Assembly: GCA_049999765.1 (NCBI GenBank)
Contig: JBNGIQ010008262.1
Coordinates: 1-21,241, forward strand
Origin: Phaeoceros laevis
Taxonomy: Eukaryota; Anthocerotophyta; Anthocerotopsida; Notothyladales
Direction: 5' to 3'
Length of the DNA: 21,241 bases
In this document: piece after piece, positions 19,846 to 21,241 of the stretch
How the letters are laid out: each line of letters opens with the position of its first letter
Numbering within the stretch: the first letter of the stretch is position 1
Notes under the pieces: generated by a model
What the model was told of the DNA's origin: nothing
Databases searched by the model: none
What the model saw: only the letters and a program-made list of their open reading frames with translations
Position numbers and translations under genes: made by a program

Positions 19846-21241
19846 ATGGACGCTGTGAGTATGTTCTAAAGATTCTTTTGCCATTTGGAGTTCTGTGCTC
19901 TCTGCAAAAACCTGATTCGCATGTGCCTCTGTGTGTCCTGCAGCAATTGAACCGGGACTCAAATGAAGCGGCACTTACCGCTTACATTCTGATGGAGCTT
20001 ATGGACTCAACATCAACAAATACCGTCCTCCTAGCATATGCTGTCCTCTTAGCATGTATTGTGAAGACGAGTGCCCAGAAGCCTTCCAAGAAACGAAAAT
20101 TTGCTTGGACAGTCAACCGTCATCAGGGGTATCTGGAACAACAGCTATTGTTCTCATTTTCAGATAGAATGTTCCAGCAACGTCTTCGTGTGAACCGAAG
20201 CACATTTCAGTACATTTGCAGTGAAGTGGGTCCGTCTTTGTTCACAGCTGATACTCAATTTCGCAAAGCAGTTCCAGTAGAGGTGAAAGTGGCAATGGCT
20301 CTTTACCGGTTGGCTTCTGGTGATAAGCTTCAGACCATTGGTGACTTGTTTGGGTACAGCACGTCTACTGTTGGAAATGTTACACATGGTTTTTGCTCTG
20401 CTCTTGTCACTAAATTGCACTCTGTTTATATTTCCTGGCCTAGCCCTGACAGGCTGATCAAGTACTCTCAAGCTTTTGAAGCAATACAAGGCATTCCTTT
20501 TGTGGTTGGTGCGGTTGATGGCTCCCATATCCCCATTCTTGGGCCATCACATGCGAAGGCAGATTACTACAATCGAAAGGGGTTTTACTCTCAACTACTC
20601 CAACTCACTGTCACTGCAAAATGCATTATTTGGGATTACGATTATGGTTGGGCTGGTTCACTGAATGACTGGAATTTATTTAAGAGAACAAGACTGGGTC
20701 GTAACTGTGAAAGAGGCATGCTACACCACTACAGTTTGGTCGGTGATGCAGGGTACTGGCCTAGACTGTACATGCTGACCCCTTTCCGTGGTTCCCGTGA
20801 TGGCTTAACACCTGTGCAAAAGCATTGGAATTTTGCACAGAGCAGCACTCGCATGGCGGTTGAAAGAGCTTTTGGTATCTTGAAGGCAAGATGGAGGTGC
20901 TTGATGAAGCGTCTAGATATTCACATTTCAAATGTGCCCAGGGTAGTTCAAGCCTGTTTAGTACTGCACAACATCTGTATCATACATAAGGATACTTTTC
21001 ATGAAGAATGGCTACAGGAAGCTGCTGCAGAGTGTGAATTGCAATTGGGTGCCGAGAGTACATGTACTGAAAATGCACAAAGGCAAGCAGCTTTGGCAGC
21101 CCAGGACTGTTTAGCTTTGCTCCACCGCGTTCGATTGGATGCAAGGCATCCACCAGAGGAGGATGCCTCATCACACCTTGATGGAGCTGAATTTGACACA
21201 GGGGGGTATCGGGAAGGAATGAGAAAGCAAGAGCTTATTGC
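19846..21241 (+). CDS. PIF/Harbinger (HARBI1-like) transposase, C-terminus outside window
   Basis: This is a DDE transposase that cuts and reinserts its element, normally together with a Myb-like partner. The first exon is three codons (19846-19854, Met-Asp-Ala); a GTGAGT donor and CTGCAG acceptor bound an 89-bp intron (19855-19943), and the second exon is open from 19944 to the window end with no stop or frameshift, giving 435 visible residues. Residues from about 112 to 153 (VKVAMALYRLASGDK, then TIGDLFGYSTSTVGNV) form the helix-turn-helix region. The DDE domain shows GAVDGSHIPI (Asp about 195), SLVGDAGYWPRLYMLTPF (Asp about 271) and TRMAVERAFGILKARWRCL (Glu about 310), followed by VPRVVQACLVLHNICII. 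GWAGSLNDWNLFKRTRLG is typical of a plant subfamily of these proteins. All expected acidic residues are present, so it could be active or a recently co-opted gene; no stop codon is visible to tell where it ends. A later ATG at 19992 is an alternative start if the intron is not spliced. Confidence 0.94.

Larger units (their letters stand above)
19412..21241 (+). mobile_element. PIF/Harbinger DNA transposon, left part, truncated by window edge
   Basis: The core evidence is the Harbinger transposase frame at 19846-21241. A plausible left end is at 19415, where GGCCCGGTTCACACCG follows TTA (19412-19414); TTA is the usual 3-bp target duplication of this superfamily, and GGCC-rich ends are common in it. 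A similar block, AGGCCGGTTTTACAC, recurs at 19495, so the true end could be there. CTGGCGGTCTGAC at about 19436 is nearly the inverse complement of GTCCGACCGCCGG at about 19622. The right end and its matching duplication are outside the window, so the boundaries are provisional. The partner Myb-like ORF of Harbinger elements is not seen here. Confidence 0.7.

Overview
The window is nuclear DNA of a green plant (streptophyte). Every gene I can identify is split by short GT-AG introns of roughly 90-330 bp, and the proteins match land-plant versions of their families. Gene spacing is tight and introns are short, which suggests a bryophyte-like plant or a streptophyte alga, but I cannot fix the species.

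Layout. Positions 1-4078 hold no gene I recognise, only simple repeats, one small perfect hairpin and a decayed repeat; the last few hundred bases must carry the promoter and leader of the next gene. At 4079-5845 (+) lies a complete three-exon cytosolic pyruvate kinase. After 1.4 kb of mostly unassigned DNA, 7285-12573 (+) is a seven-exon gene for a large PHD-finger chromatin protein of the AIPP2/PAIPP2 type. It has a C4HC3 PHD finger near the N-terminus, a long disordered middle with four tandem copies of a ~70-residue unit, and an AIPP2-type SPOC-like domain near the C-terminus. Facing it, 12895-14738 (-) is a two-exon nodulin-like/NFD4-like major facilitator transporter. Head-to-tail behind that, 15401 to at least 18728 (-) is a 14-exon NCA2-domain gene, the plant DGS1 mitochondrial outer-membrane protein; its first exon is unresolved, with a candidate at 18997-19143. 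From about 19412 to the end of the window is the left part of a PIF/Harbinger DNA transposon. Its transposase frame is uninterrupted, its DDE residues are present, and it runs off the right edge.

The four host genes do not form a pathway: glycolysis, chromatin reading, membrane transport and mitochondrial lipid/ATPase biology are simply neighbours. I found no clear new multi-gene system. The observations most worth checking are the four-copy repeat inside the AIPP2-like protein, the apparently intact Harbinger element just upstream of DGS1, and the nested hairpins in its leader. Exon joins were inferred by eye from splice signals, reading phase and family resemblance; the phases sum correctly for all four host genes (for DGS1, over the 14 supported exons).
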